9,997 nt of DNA from Flavobacteriales bacterium UBA5692 (GCA_002420235.1 DIHQ01000041.1:1-9997); one strand, 5' to 3'. Counted from the first letter of the stretch, positions 1-7,887 are shown. Made by a program: numbers and translations. Notes: generated by a model not told the origin, from the sequence alone.

Positions 1-2
1 GT

Positions 3-692
3 GTAACGTATAGAGAGGCCCTGCGCCCTTACATGCATGGAGATGCGTGGATTGAGATGGGTATCGATTTCATCCTTGGTACTCGCGCTGACCGTCTAAT
101 GCCACCTTGTGGATCGAGTTTTCTTCCCGATGGTTTGATGCAACAACTGCAAGTTGCGTCCTTAGATGGTCAATCTGTCGCGGGACCGCCAGTTGAATTA
201 TTGCCTCCTCAGCGCTCTTGGTTTCGTAGCTTGAATAGAGCTTTTTGGACTCACCCGGTATGCTGGAGCGTTATTATACTCGCGTGGTCTTTCGCTTGGT
301 CGTTGCGCCGTTTACTAAGCTATCGATCTGGTCGCATCCTTCCCTCTTGGGAGGCACTCATAGGCAAAGCTGTCCTCGGTCTGGCCGGATTACTTGGCCT
401 GATATTAACGTTGATGTGGCTGGTCACTGATCACCGAGATACATGGGGTAATTGGAACTTAGTTTGGGCGTCACCCTTGTTCCCGTTGCTTTTTTTCTTA
501 AAAAAAGGGGTGCTGTACCACTGGCTACGATGGATTCTATCGGTTGTTGTTATGTGCTTTTTGTTGTTGTCTAGTCTCCTTCCTCAGTTTGTCCCTGCAT
601 CCCTATTGGTGTTGGGATGGGCAGTTTGGTTGTGCTTGGATCCATGGTGGTTGCCTCGGCCCCTTCTCAGTTTAGCGAAGCAAGACCTATGA
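3..692 (+). CDS. DUF4105 (Lnb N-terminal periplasmic domain) membrane protein, 5' truncated
   Basis: This is the 3' part of a gene; the frame is open to the window edge (codons from base 3), so the first Met at 33 is internal. The opening residues (TYREAL, then GIDFILGTRAD, then FLPDGLMQ) match the end of the periplasmic DUF4105 domain found in Bacteroidota. A membrane block follows: counting the Met at 33 as residue 1, hydrophobic segments lie near residues 75-92, 109-131, 143-156, 165-182 and 187-202. The TDH...NWNLVWASPL stretch between segments 2 and 3 is also typical of the family, as I recall it. It should sit in the inner membrane with the N-terminal domain in the periplasm. The biochemical function of the family is not established. 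Its TGA stop overlaps the ATG of the next gene (ATGA at 689-692), which suggests translational coupling. Family call is from pattern memory, not a search. Confidence 0.8.
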   Translation, partial: VTYREALRPYMHGDAWIEMGIDFILGTRADRLMPPCGSSFLPDGLMQQLQVASLDGQSVAGPPVELLPPQRSWFRSLNRAFWTHPVCWSVIILAWSFAWSLRRLLSYRSGRILPSWEALIGKAVLGLAGLLGLILTLMWLVTDHRDTWGNWNLVWASPLFPLLFFLKKGVLYHWLRWILSVVVMCFLLLSSLLPQFVPASLLVLGWAVWLCLDPWWLPRPLLSLAKQDL

Positions 693-2233
693 AATGTATG
701 AGCACACTCCTACGTCGTCATGTTTTTTTGGCATTGGGGATCGTTCTGCTGGCATGTGGATGCAAACGGGAACCCACGACGTGGACGGTGGACGTTGCCT
801 TGCCACTTATAGATGATGGGTGGAGCTGGGTCGATGTCATAGAGGGAGCCTCTGACAACGGGAGTGTCGACGTTACTGAGGGTTCACCCGCGATTTTTCG
901 CTTCGAAGGACCGGTGGCTGATTGGGGAATTCCGTTCCTCACGGAATTGCCAGACACAATCGTCTTTCAGGAACTTACGCCCGATTTTATGGGTGGTCCT
1001 TTTCCAGTTCCGCCAGGAACTGTGTTGCTCGATTCTGAAGAGGATATTGTTTTTCAAGGCATCGATCAACAGTTTTCCAACCTCGTTCTCTCGGCTGGTC
1101 GCATTGATTATCTCGTCGAGAGCTCAACCGATGGGTACGTGGAGTTTCAGTATGCTTTTCCAAGTGTTACTGTTGGAGGCGAATCAGTTGAGCTGAATGT
1201 GATTTTGCCTCCGAGTGAGGTAGGTGCCATCCAAACTGAATCTGGCACCATTGATCTGGAGGGTGCTGTGATCGATTTAACAGGCCTATCTGGCAATGAG
1301 ATTAACCGTATTGCAAGCCGTCTCATTATTGGCACCCCGGATGATGTTGCGGATACGGCCCAGGTTTATGGTGCCGATAGCATCCGTGTGCAGATGCATT
1401 TTCAGGACATGATGGTCGAGCAAGTAGCTGGATACTTTGGGCAAGAGTCAGTGGCTTTTGATTTGGACCAAGAGGTCTTTAAGCCTGCTGATTTTCCAGG
1501 GGGATTTTTGCAAATCGAACCAACGCGAGCCAAAATACGCTTTCGAAACACCGTTGCAGCTGATTTTCAGTTGCGATGGGATGCTCTTTTGGTTGATGAC
1601 ATCGCCGTTAATCACCCGGTGCTTGGTATTCCCCAGCTGATAACTCGTGCGGATTGGAACGGTTACGAGGTGCAGCCTACCATGTGGGAAATAGATTTAC
1701 TCGAAACCACCCCAAAACTCTTTGACTTATTGAGCTATTTGCCAGAGGCAATCACCATCACTGGAGATGCGCTAGTCAATCCGCTTGGTGACGTTTCAGG
1801 CGGGCAGGATTATTTTGATATACGCCATCCCCCGCAGCTGTACCTTGATTTTGAATGGCCGCTCGAAGGAGCCATTGAGGATCTCAGCATCATTCGTTCT
1901 TTCGAATTTGAAGGCATTGATTTGGCTGGGTTTGAAGGAGAACTCATTATAAAATTGACCAATGGATACCCGGTTCAATGGAATGCTACGGGAACTTGGG
2001 ATTACGAAGACCTCGATTTGGACGCAGAGGTTTTTCACGCAGTGGCGTCTGCCTTCCCGATGACTGATGTTGTTGAAGTCCGCATCCCCATTGATGAGGA
2101 CCGTTTATCTTCAACGGCCACATTGACCATCGAAGCGGCGATGACCTCTGATGGAGCGGTGCAATTCACTGGAGCCGAGCGCATGCGCCTACAAGTTGCG
2201 TGTCAAGGAACGTACCAAGCAAATATCCCATGA
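689..2233 (+). CDS. Large putative lipoprotein, unknown function
   Basis: A 514-residue protein. I chose ATG 689 because it forms an ATGA overlap with the upstream stop and puts a compact signal peptide at the N-terminus; the in-frame ATG at 617 would lie inside the upstream gene. ATG 698 is an alternative. Residues 7-23 carry a hydrophobic segment ending in the lipobox LLAC with Cys23, so it should be lipidated and anchored in a membrane, probably the outer membrane. The rest is acidic, rich in Val/Ile/Asp/Glu and short alternating hydrophobic patterns, suggesting beta-sandwich-like folding with no membrane segments. I do not recognise a named domain. Its stop overlaps the start of the beta-barrel gene (ATGA at 2230-2233), so the two are likely made together and may form a lipoprotein-barrel pair; that partnership is inferred from layout only. 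Confidence 0.8.
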   Translation: MKCMSTLLRRHVFLALGIVLLACGCKREPTTWTVDVALPLIDDGWSWVDVIEGASDNGSVDVTEGSPAIFRFEGPVADWGIPFLTELPDTIVFQELTPDFMGGPFPVPPGTVLLDSEEDIVFQGIDQQFSNLVLSAGRIDYLVESSTDGYVEFQYAFPSVTVGGESVELNVILPPSEVGAIQTESGTIDLEGAVIDLTGLSGNEINRIASRLIIGTPDDVADTAQVYGADSIRVQMHFQDMMVEQVAGYFGQESVAFDLDQEVFKPADFPGGFLQIEPTRAKIRFRNTVAADFQLRWDALLVDDIAVNHPVLGIPQLITRADWNGYEVQPTMWEIDLLETTPKLFDLLSYLPEAITITGDALVNPLGDVSGGQDYFDIRHPPQLYLDFEWPLEGAIEDLSIIRSFEFEGIDLAGFEGELIIKLTNGYPVQWNATGTWDYEDLDLDAEVFHAVASAFPMTDVVEVRIPIDEDRLSSTATLTIEAAMTSDGAVQFTGAERMRLQVACQGTYQANIP

Positions 2234-3384
2234 AGGGTTGCCTGACATACCTATTCCTAATTGCTACTACCACCGTAAGCGGACAATTAGATTCCCTCTC
2301 CTGGGCTACGACGGTTTGGGGCCAATACCGATCGAATGTCCTGTCGCAAGAGCTTGGGCGGTTACTGCAGCGGGGCGGTTACATTGAGCGGCCTTTAATC
2401 GAGGCAGCCCAAGCTGCTCAGGGCATTAATATGGGGGCATTTGGTTATACATCCGGCGTGGCTCTGGATTGGTGCAGCTTGCGTCCTCTGAGGAACACGG
2501 AGCTGCACTTATGTGGTTCTTTTCAATTCAAATCGCTCGGAGACTTTCGTTGGACACCAGAATTCTTCGATTTGGTTTTTACTGGCAATGCCGGACACTT
2601 GGGCCGATGGGATGTGCTGGATGGAACGCGGATGCGCACGGCATCATGGGTTGAATTGGCTGTTGGGGTGGAAGGTTCAAATCAAAACCGAATCGAGCTG
2701 GGACTGGTATACCGCATGCAATCTTATGATGCACTGATTCAAAATGGCTATTTTCTCGTAAACGAAGGACTGGACTACATGACGGGCTCTCTGCGCGGAT
2801 ACTTGGGCTGGGCTGAAGGACCCTCTTGGGGTTTAGTGACCAATGCTGAGTGGCATTTCTTGCGTGAAGAAGCACCTTTCGCATTTCATTTGCGTCTTCA
2901 AAATTTTGGCTTTGTTGCAGCTCCGCGTTGGACAGAGCTCAAGATTGACACCTTGATAGAGACAAGCGGCCTTACCTTGACTGGCCCGGGGCTATCAGTG
3001 GAATCCATTGCCCAATTGACTGGCATTTCTGACTTGACGTCCACCTCGACTGATCGGTATCGGTTCGACTTGATGCCTTTTCGTATCAGCACCGCATTCG
3101 AATATCCAATTGGACCACGTTCTGGATTGGATTTGCAGGCACAGGCAGGGGATTGGATGCCCACACCGCGCGCCAGTGCTGGCTATCGAAGGGCAGTTAG
3201 CAAGCAGTATCAGATGGGTATTCAGCTTGTGACCGGCGGATGGGGAAGGTTGCGGCCCGCAGCTTGGGTACGGTGGAGGAAGCCGGGACAGTGTGCTTTC
3301 ATGTTATTTCTTGAGGACCCGCTGGGGTGGGGTTCGTCTACTGCATACGGGCGAGGCATAACCTTGCGTTACCAGAACTTGTAA
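2230..3384 (+). CDS. Outer-membrane beta-barrel-like protein (DUF5723-like)
   Basis: A 384-residue protein. Start ATG 2230 is chosen over an earlier in-frame ATG at 2200 because it gives a clean signal peptide (MKGCLTYLFLIATTTVSGQ, cleavage near residue 19) and an ATGA overlap with the upstream stop. The mature chain is full of amphipathic strands with aromatic girdle residues (for example WVELAVGV, RIELGLVYRM, GSLRGYLGW, RYRFDLMPFRI) and ends in a strand with aromatic residues (GITLRYQNL), as outer-membrane barrels do. The central pattern around FTGNAGHLGRWDVL followed by a glycine-rich strand resembles the Bacteroidota DUF5723 family, but a PorP/SprF-type or other barrel family cannot be excluded. 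It is the last of three overlapping genes. A small inverted repeat (AGTGA/TCACT, 3385-3400) sits right after its stop, with no T-run. Confidence 0.7.
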   Translation: MKGCLTYLFLIATTTVSGQLDSLSWATTVWGQYRSNVLSQELGRLLQRGGYIERPLIEAAQAAQGINMGAFGYTSGVALDWCSLRPLRNTELHLCGSFQFKSLGDFRWTPEFFDLVFTGNAGHLGRWDVLDGTRMRTASWVELAVGVEGSNQNRIELGLVYRMQSYDALIQNGYFLVNEGLDYMTGSLRGYLGWAEGPSWGLVTNAEWHFLREEAPFAFHLRLQNFGFVAAPRWTELKIDTLIETSGLTLTGPGLSVESIAQLTGISDLTSTSTDRYRFDLMPFRISTAFEYPIGPRSGLDLQAQAGDWMPTPRASAGYRRAVSKQYQMGIQLVTGGWGRLRPAAWVRWRKPGQCAFMLFLEDPLGWGSSTAYGRGITLRYQNL

Positions 3385-3426
3385 AGTGAGTTTTATCACT
3401 CGAAAAGAAACTACGACCTTTACGCC

Positions 3427-4248
3427 ATGAACCAAACGGATCTATTCCAAAATGCAGGATGGATAGCTGGCAATCGGCTGCAAATTATTGCCGGTCCGTG
3501 TGTCATCGAAAGTGAAGAGTCAGCGATGAAAGTTGCTGAAGGTATTGTCACAGTGTGTGCCGAACTTGATTTGCCGGTCATCCTAAAAGGTTCCTACCGC
3601 AAAGCGAATCGCACTAGAATAGACAGTTTTACTGGCATTGGTGACGAAGCGGCTCTTGAAATTCTTGCGAAGGTGCGCAATCGGTTTTCTGTACCCACCA
3701 CTACAGATATACATGCAGTTGGAGAAGCTGAGATGGCAGCTCGTTATGTTGATGTATTGCAGATTCCGGCGTTCCTGTGTCGCCAAACAGATCTGCTCAT
3801 TGCGGCAGCGCAGACAGGCAAGGTCGTCAATATCAAGAAAGGTCAGTTCTTGTCACCTGAAGTCATGGAACACGCCGTTGCAAAGGTTCAAGAATCGGGT
3901 AATTCTCGGGTTTGGCTAACTGAACGTGGAACCATGCTTGGATATCAGGACATGGTAGTGGATATGCGTGGATTTCCGATTATGGGGCGGATGGCACCCG
4001 TCATTGCTGACATCACCCATAGCTTGCAACAGCCCAACCAAATGGCCGGCGTTACTGGCGGTCGCCCCGAGCTCATCGCAACGATTGGCAAAGCATCGGT
4101 CGCAGCGGGTGCGAGTGGGGTGTTCATTGAGACTCACCCTCGTCCGGATGAAGCGCTTTCAGATGGAGCAAACATGCTACCGCTGGATCAACTCAAGGGT
4201 TTACTCACTCAATTGAAACGTGTTCATGAGGCGGTGCAGGTGGATTGA
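3427..4248 (+). CDS. kdsA: 3-deoxy-8-phosphooctulonate synthase (Kdo-8-phosphate synthase), metal-dependent type
   Basis: A full-length 273-residue cytoplasmic enzyme that condenses phosphoenolpyruvate with arabinose 5-phosphate to make Kdo-8-phosphate, the precursor of the Kdo sugar of lipopolysaccharide. Recognised along its whole length: IIAGPCVIES (residues 20-29), KGSYRKANR (54-62), FTGIGDE (68-74), TTDIHA (92-97), QIPAFLCRQTDLL (112-124), NIKKGQF (135-141), LTERGTMLGYQDMVVD (164-179), ITHSLQQPNQ (196-205), GVTGGRPE (208-215), FIETHP (233-238), ALSDGANMLPL (243-253). Cys25, His198, Glu235 and Asp246 align with the four metal ligands of the class II enzyme from Aquifex; E. coli KdsA has Asn in place of this Cys. 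ATG 3427 is 42 bases after the barrel gene. The next gene starts inside its 3' end, so it is probably co-transcribed downstream. Confidence 0.97.
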   Translation: MNQTDLFQNAGWIAGNRLQIIAGPCVIESEESAMKVAEGIVTVCAELDLPVILKGSYRKANRTRIDSFTGIGDEAALEILAKVRNRFSVPTTTDIHAVGEAEMAARYVDVLQIPAFLCRQTDLLIAAAQTGKVVNIKKGQFLSPEVMEHAVAKVQESGNSRVWLTERGTMLGYQDMVVDMRGFPIMGRMAPVIADITHSLQQPNQMAGVTGGRPELIATIGKASVAAGASGVFIETHPRPDEALSDGANMLPLDQLKGLLTQLKRVHEAVQVD

Positions 4249-5662
4249 AATAGCCGGTTTGCTGAGTTGTGTGTTTTGGGCCATTGGAGGAATTGCACAA
4301 GTTGACACTGTTGAAGTTCGCGTGTTCGGTGGACAACGGGATGACCGTGGACTTCGTTTGGTGGAACTCGTTAATGGGGAGGTACTAGCACTTTGCACAA
4401 CGAATAGTACCACTGATGAAGAACCTCATGCTTGGCTTCACCGTTTCGACTCACTTGTTAATCTTGTTTGGGATGCAACAATTTCCGACTCACCTTTGCT
4501 GCAGCCAGTCGATGTGGTGGAGCACGGGTCGGGTTTTATGACGGTTTTGGGCATGCGGTACGCTAGTGCCTCAGCCGCTTACGATTGGGGATGGTATACA
4601 TTGGATAGTTCAGGCAATCCAATTTCTGAAACCCAGTGGGGCTCAGAGGCGTGGGATCTTCCCGCACGGATATTGGAGCGCAATGATTCCTTGTGGTCCT
4701 TGGGTACTACTTATGCGTCGGGTAGCAGTGACATATTGATGACTTTACACACTTGGGATGAAGATGCATGGTTGTATCAAGGATCATGGTCATGGGATAG
4801 CGGTGAAGCTGAGGAAGTAAGCGACGCTGCGTTTTTGGGAGCCTCCATCGCCGTTTCAACGACTTCCAATGGCCAAGCCCATTGCACAGTTTTTCATCCT
4901 TCCAACGGCGATATGGAGTGGACCTATGCAACCCCATTCGACATACCCACAACATCAAAAGCGATTGATGTGCGGGATTCATCTGTTGTCATGTTATTCA
5001 ACGCGGACACTTCGGATGGAGAGCGATTGGGCTTTGTGTGCTTGAATGTGGCAGGAGATGTCTCGCTCGAATCGATTCCGGGCTCGGGTGTTGATTTGGC
5101 GGGCGAAGATATTGCATGGTACAGCCCCAATAATTTTGCTACGGTTGCTGCCACGAGCCAGTTGGGCTTGGGTGAAGGTGATTGGCTTTTTTCGCGTTGG
5201 ACTGACACTGGCGTATGGCAAGGTGGTCCGACTTTTGGTACGCCGTATGATGAAATTCCGTCGGCAATTCTTAATACTTCCGACGGCCGTATTTGGATGA
5301 TGGGTTTTTCGGATGGCTATTCCAATGGTAGGGATGATGTGTATCTTCTTGTTACACCGTCGCCTCAGGTGGGGAACAACGATATCTTCATCAACATACA
5401 AACTCACATTGCTAATAATACTGTCGAAATTCAAGAGCCTGCGAAAGAACAGTCAATCGAGGTGTATCCCAATCCGGTCACGGATTTCTTTACAATTGTG
5501 CATGCGAAACCAGCGGAGTCTTGGTCGGTGGTAGATGCGGTTGGACGACGCGTACTTCAGGGGCTGGGATCAACAGGTGATGCCAGTAGATTGGTTCCTG
5601 GTCATTACCTGCTACAGTTGGATGAATCAAAGAAAACAATACCTGTTTGGGTCGTGCGCTAA
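4226..5662 (+). CDS. Secreted beta-propeller-like protein with T9SS type A sorting domain
   Basis: A 478-residue protein. ATG 4226 lies in another frame within the last 23 bases of kdsA; an in-frame GTG at 4220 would add two residues. Residues 1-24 form a signal peptide ending in GIAQ. The body contains segments such as VFGGQRDDRGLRLVEL and FGTPYDEIPSAILNTSDGR with nearby Trp-rich strands, a pattern typical of propeller-like repeat proteins in Bacteroidota, where a glycine/Asp motif is followed by 'SDG' and strands. The last 68 residues, starting at IEVYPNPVTDFF (from residue 411), with VVDAVGRRVLQG and LVPGHYLLQL, are a classic type IX secretion C-terminal sorting domain. The product should therefore cross the outer membrane through T9SS and be released or attached at the surface. 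Ligand or enzyme activity is not evident. Confidence 0.88.
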   Translation: MRRCRWIEIAGLLSCVFWAIGGIAQVDTVEVRVFGGQRDDRGLRLVELVNGEVLALCTTNSTTDEEPHAWLHRFDSLVNLVWDATISDSPLLQPVDVVEHGSGFMTVLGMRYASASAAYDWGWYTLDSSGNPISETQWGSEAWDLPARILERNDSLWSLGTTYASGSSDILMTLHTWDEDAWLYQGSWSWDSGEAEEVSDAAFLGASIAVSTTSNGQAHCTVFHPSNGDMEWTYATPFDIPTTSKAIDVRDSSVVMLFNADTSDGERLGFVCLNVAGDVSLESIPGSGVDLAGEDIAWYSPNNFATVAATSQLGLGEGDWLFSRWTDTGVWQGGPTFGTPYDEIPSAILNTSDGRIWMMGFSDGYSNGRDDVYLLVTPSPQVGNNDIFINIQTHIANNTVEIQEPAKEQSIEVYPNPVTDFFTIVHAKPAESWSVVDAVGRRVLQGLGSTGDASRLVPGHYLLQLDESKKTIPVWVVR

Positions 5663-5669
5663 CTATATC

Positions 5670-6167
5670 ATGAAATTCCAATCGCAAATGGTAAGGTACT
5701 TCCTCTTCGGGTCCTTGGCGTATTTCGCTGTGCAGGGATGTGAATCACAACGCTTGGTGATAGGAGAATCCTCATGCGCCATTGAAGCTTGGTCCGTGGA
5801 CGACTACTTTACAAAAGATGTGCTGCCAGGTATGGAGAGTAACTTGCGCAAGCAGCGAACTTATTTTATTACAGGTAAAGCGGATCTCTACGAATTCAAT
5901 GACCAAAATGAATGGCTCCTCGCGGTGGATTCCGTACTTATTTCTTTGAGCGTGAGTCAACTGAGAGACGACTTATGGCAATGGTCTGGAAGCCGTAATT
6001 TCTACCAATCTGTTCGGGAGGGGGTCCTATCAATGGAAGAGGTGAATCCAGATCGGTCTGGTCTGGATTTGAATGAAGAGGCTTTCCTCATCAGGAGAGA
6101 AGCAGGACGATGTCGCGCAAGATTGCTCCCTGCCGTTCGCAACTTGGGAACCATTGCTATGCCTTAA
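5670..6167 (+). CDS. Small putative lipoprotein, unknown function
   Basis: A 165-residue protein starting at ATG 5670, 7 bases after the T9SS gene stop. An earlier in-frame ATG lies inside that gene and would remove the signal sequence from the N-terminus, so it is not used. ATG 5688 (residue 7) is another possible start. Residues 8-23 are hydrophobic (MVRYFLFGSLAYFAVQ) and end in VQGC, a relaxed lipobox with Cys24 as the lipidated residue. The remainder is soluble and mixed alpha/beta looking, with several Trp/Tyr residues and an Arg-rich stretch near residues 140-155. I recognise no domain. Its position suggests it is the last gene of the upstream run; the following 129 bases are non-coding and AT-rich. 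Confidence 0.65.
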   Translation: MKFQSQMVRYFLFGSLAYFAVQGCESQRLVIGESSCAIEAWSVDDYFTKDVLPGMESNLRKQRTYFITGKADLYEFNDQNEWLLAVDSVLISLSVSQLRDDLWQWSGSRNFYQSVREGVLSMEEVNPDRSGLDLNEEAFLIRREAGRCRARLLPAVRNLGTIAMP

Positions 6168-6242
6168 GCCTGATTTTGAGGGTTGAGAATATGCCGAATT
6201 TGCCTCAGGGAGTATTCATTTGGCAGAAAAATACCTAAGTAT

Positions 6243-6292
6243 AATCTACGATTTTACTATATTGGTATAGAACTATATGTTTTATGTAGATT
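6243..6292 (+). promoter_or_regulatory. AT-rich inverted-repeat leader before the DUF285 gene
   Basis: AATCTAC at 6243-6249 is the exact reverse complement of GTAGATT at 6286-6292. Inside it, CTATA (6257-6261) and TATAG (6266-6270) form a second hairpin with a TTGG loop. The outer arm ends 4 bases before the chosen start codon at 6297, so if transcribed it could fold over the translation start. A TATAAT-like hexamer at 6240-6245, 14 bases after TTGGCA (6220-6225), is a weak promoter candidate with poor spacing. Function is inferred only. Confidence 0.3.
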
Positions 6293-6296
6293 AAAA

Positions 6297-7610
6297 ATGT
6301 ATCCAATGTTGCGGTTTTGTAATGTCCCTTTGTTCTTGATACTTGTGATGTGGCCTCTTCTTTTGGATGCTCAGACGCTGATTACAGATACGAACATCCA
6401 AACTGCTGTTGACCTTTGGGTTGATGACGAAGTAGCAGCGACAGCGGCTTACGGTCACATTTCAACTTGGAATACCTCTGCCGTGACAGATATGAGTGGA
6501 TTATTTGAGGATAAGAACGCATTCAATGATGACATCAGCAATTGGGAAGTAAGTGCAGTTACGGATATGAATAATATGTTCAATAATGCACATGCTTTTA
6601 ATCAGGATATCGGCAATTGGAATGTTAGCAGCGTGACGGATATGTCGAGGATGTTCAATGATGCCGATGCGTTTAATGAGGACATCGGGACTTGGAATGT
6701 GAGTACTGTAACTGATATGTCATACATGTTCGCTTCCACTAACGCTTTTGATCAGAACATCGGAAATTGGAATGTGGGTAGCGTGACGGATATGCGCAGC
6801 ATGTTTCTGTTCGCTAGAGTGTTTAACCAATACATCGGTGATTGGGATGTGAGTTCGGTATTGGACATGAAACAGATGTTCAATGCAGCCTTTTTATTCA
6901 ATCAGAACATTGGCGATTGGGACGTGAGCGATGTGACTACAATGGAAAATATGTTTAATAACGCCTATGCGTTTGATGGAGACATAGGTGACTGGGATGT
7001 GAGCGCTGTAATAGAAATGGACTACATGTTCTATAACTGTTCCGTGTTCAATCAGGATCTGAGCGGTTGGGATGTGACCTCTGTTACGGATATGCATAAT
7101 ATGTTCAATGACAATGTATTATTCAATCAAGACTTAGGTGATTGGGATGTTAGCAGTGTGACGAAAATGTCCGGCATGTTCGGGGGGGCAGAATCATTTA
7201 ACCAAGATATTGGCGATTGGGACGTAAGTGCTGTGACGAGTATGTCAAGTATGTTCAGCGGTGCCGTTTTGTTCAACCAAGATTTGAGCGGATGGTGCGT
7301 TGAGAATTTTAATTCTTCCCCCACTCGTTTTGCGCACAATAGCGCCATGGATGAAGCAGATTTACCTAATTGGGGTTCGAGTTGTATCTCGGTTAATGAC
7401 TTCAGCGTTTTCAGTATTCTTGATGGAAACAAATTTCACATCACTGAAGAGTATCAGAAGGCAATTGACCACTTTAACGATGTCACGAACGCAAATCCAC
7501 CAGCTACGTTGCAAGACTTTGCTGATGCAGTAATTGTGGATGGAGAAATTCACATGACAGTTAGTCTACAGAACATCGTTGACGCAATAAATGCAGGAGG
7601 ATTAGATTGA
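6297..7610 (+). CDS. BspA-type DUF285 repeat surface protein
   Basis: A 437-residue protein. I start at ATG 6297 (preceded by TTAAAA, typical of Bacteroidota) because it gives a signal peptide, MYPMLRFCNVPLFLILVMWP followed by LLLDAQ, cut near residue 25; the open frame extends upstream to 6183 but that part is AT-rich and not protein-like. ATG 6306 is also possible. After a short lead-in with TDTNIQTAVDLWVDD come eleven consecutive 25-residue repeats (residues 55-329) of the form IGxWxVSxVTDMxxMFxxAxxFNQD, then a degenerate twelfth. This is the DUF285 / BspA-like leucine-rich-repeat relative found in secreted and surface proteins, some of them adhesins. The final ~75 residues are unlike the usual T9SS sorting domain, so its export or attachment route is unclear. 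Ligand is unknown. Confidence 0.9.
   Translation: MYPMLRFCNVPLFLILVMWPLLLDAQTLITDTNIQTAVDLWVDDEVAATAAYGHISTWNTSAVTDMSGLFEDKNAFNDDISNWEVSAVTDMNNMFNNAHAFNQDIGNWNVSSVTDMSRMFNDADAFNEDIGTWNVSTVTDMSYMFASTNAFDQNIGNWNVGSVTDMRSMFLFARVFNQYIGDWDVSSVLDMKQMFNAAFLFNQNIGDWDVSDVTTMENMFNNAYAFDGDIGDWDVSAVIEMDYMFYNCSVFNQDLSGWDVTSVTDMHNMFNDNVLFNQDLGDWDVSSVTKMSGMFGGAESFNQDIGDWDVSAVTSMSSMFSGAVLFNQDLSGWCVENFNSSPTRFAHNSAMDEADLPNWGSSCISVNDFSVFSILDGNKFHITEEYQKAIDHFNDVTNANPPATLQDFADAVIVDGEIHMTVSLQNIVDAINAGGLD
6459..7283 (+). repeat. Eleven tandem 75-bp coding repeats (DUF285)
   Basis: Eleven exact-length 75-base units without any length variation encode the 25-residue DUF285 repeat. Unit starts are at 6459, 6534, 6609, 6684, 6759, 6834, 6909, 6984, 7059, 7134 and 7209. 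The best kept residues are the Trp at position 4, V-T-D-M around positions 9-12, M-F at 15-16 and F-N-Q-D at 22-25. Nucleotide identity between units is only moderate, so the array is old rather than recently amplified. Confidence 0.92.
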
Positions 7611-7847
7611 CACCCAGCCATAATTTTATGCTGATTTGGCGAGTTCGTATGCAATGGACTTGAACTGCTGCAGGATTACATGTGCGAGCTGGTCGAAGAT
7701 GAGAACAAACAGAGAGAATTTGCAGATTACGAGATGAACTTTTTGAAGGCTATGTATCACGATAATTTCCTCCTTGAAAGTCCAGGGAAACTTCGGAACC
7801 AGCGAAAAATGAATTAAACTAGAAATGCCACTTTTCTCAAAAAAACT
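7611..7847. other. Gap region with an orphan short reading frame, open on both strands
   Basis: There is no recognisable gene here. On the plus strand a frame runs from 7635 to a TAA at 7815-7817, with the first ATG at 7680 (45 residues, charged: YMCELVEDENKQREFADY). It is in the same phase as the DUF285 gene, separated from it by TGA at 7608 and TGA at 7632. The minus strand is also open over the same stretch to a TAA at 7626-7628, giving a hydrophobic product. Either may be a gene remnant or chance. Neither shows a domain I recognise. Confidence 0.3.
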
Positions 7848-7859
7848 TACTTTTTTGAG
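7836..7859. terminator. Possible bidirectional hairpin terminator, A/T-rich stem
   Basis: CTCAAAAAA (7836-7844) pairs perfectly with TTTTTTGAG (7851-7859) around a six-base loop, giving a 9-bp stem. It lies between two convergent genes (DUF285 ending at 7610 and the copper protein ending at 7953). The run of T in one arm on each strand makes a bidirectional terminator conceivable, but the stem has few G/C pairs and its right arm overlaps the direct repeat starting at 7848, so confidence is low. Confidence 0.3.
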
Positions 7860-7887
7860 TCATTTTCGAGCAAAAAAGGGTAGAAAA
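7848..7887. repeat. Direct repeat copy 1 (flanks the copper protein gene)
   Basis: The stretch aligns with 8656-8694 in the same orientation: TACTTTTT, a variable base or two, AGTC, then an identical 18-base core ttttcgagcaaaaaaggg (7863-7880), two or three variable bases and AAAA. Weaker A/T-rich similarity extends some 30 bases leftward. Both copies are intergenic. Confidence 0.75.

Noticed and set aside
4994..5434. Long minus-strand open frame opposite the T9SS gene
   Set aside because: It is antisense to a gene with a signal peptide and a sorting domain in a single frame, and its product shows no recognisable features.
6183..6296. Upstream in-frame extension of the DUF285 gene
   Set aside because: It would place the signal peptide internally, and the stretch is AT-rich with inverted repeats and unlikely protein sequence.
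6459..7283. The 75-bp periodic repeat as a CRISPR array or noncoding satellite
   Set aside because: The period is continuous coding sequence with a conserved 25-residue protein motif and no spacer-repeat structure.
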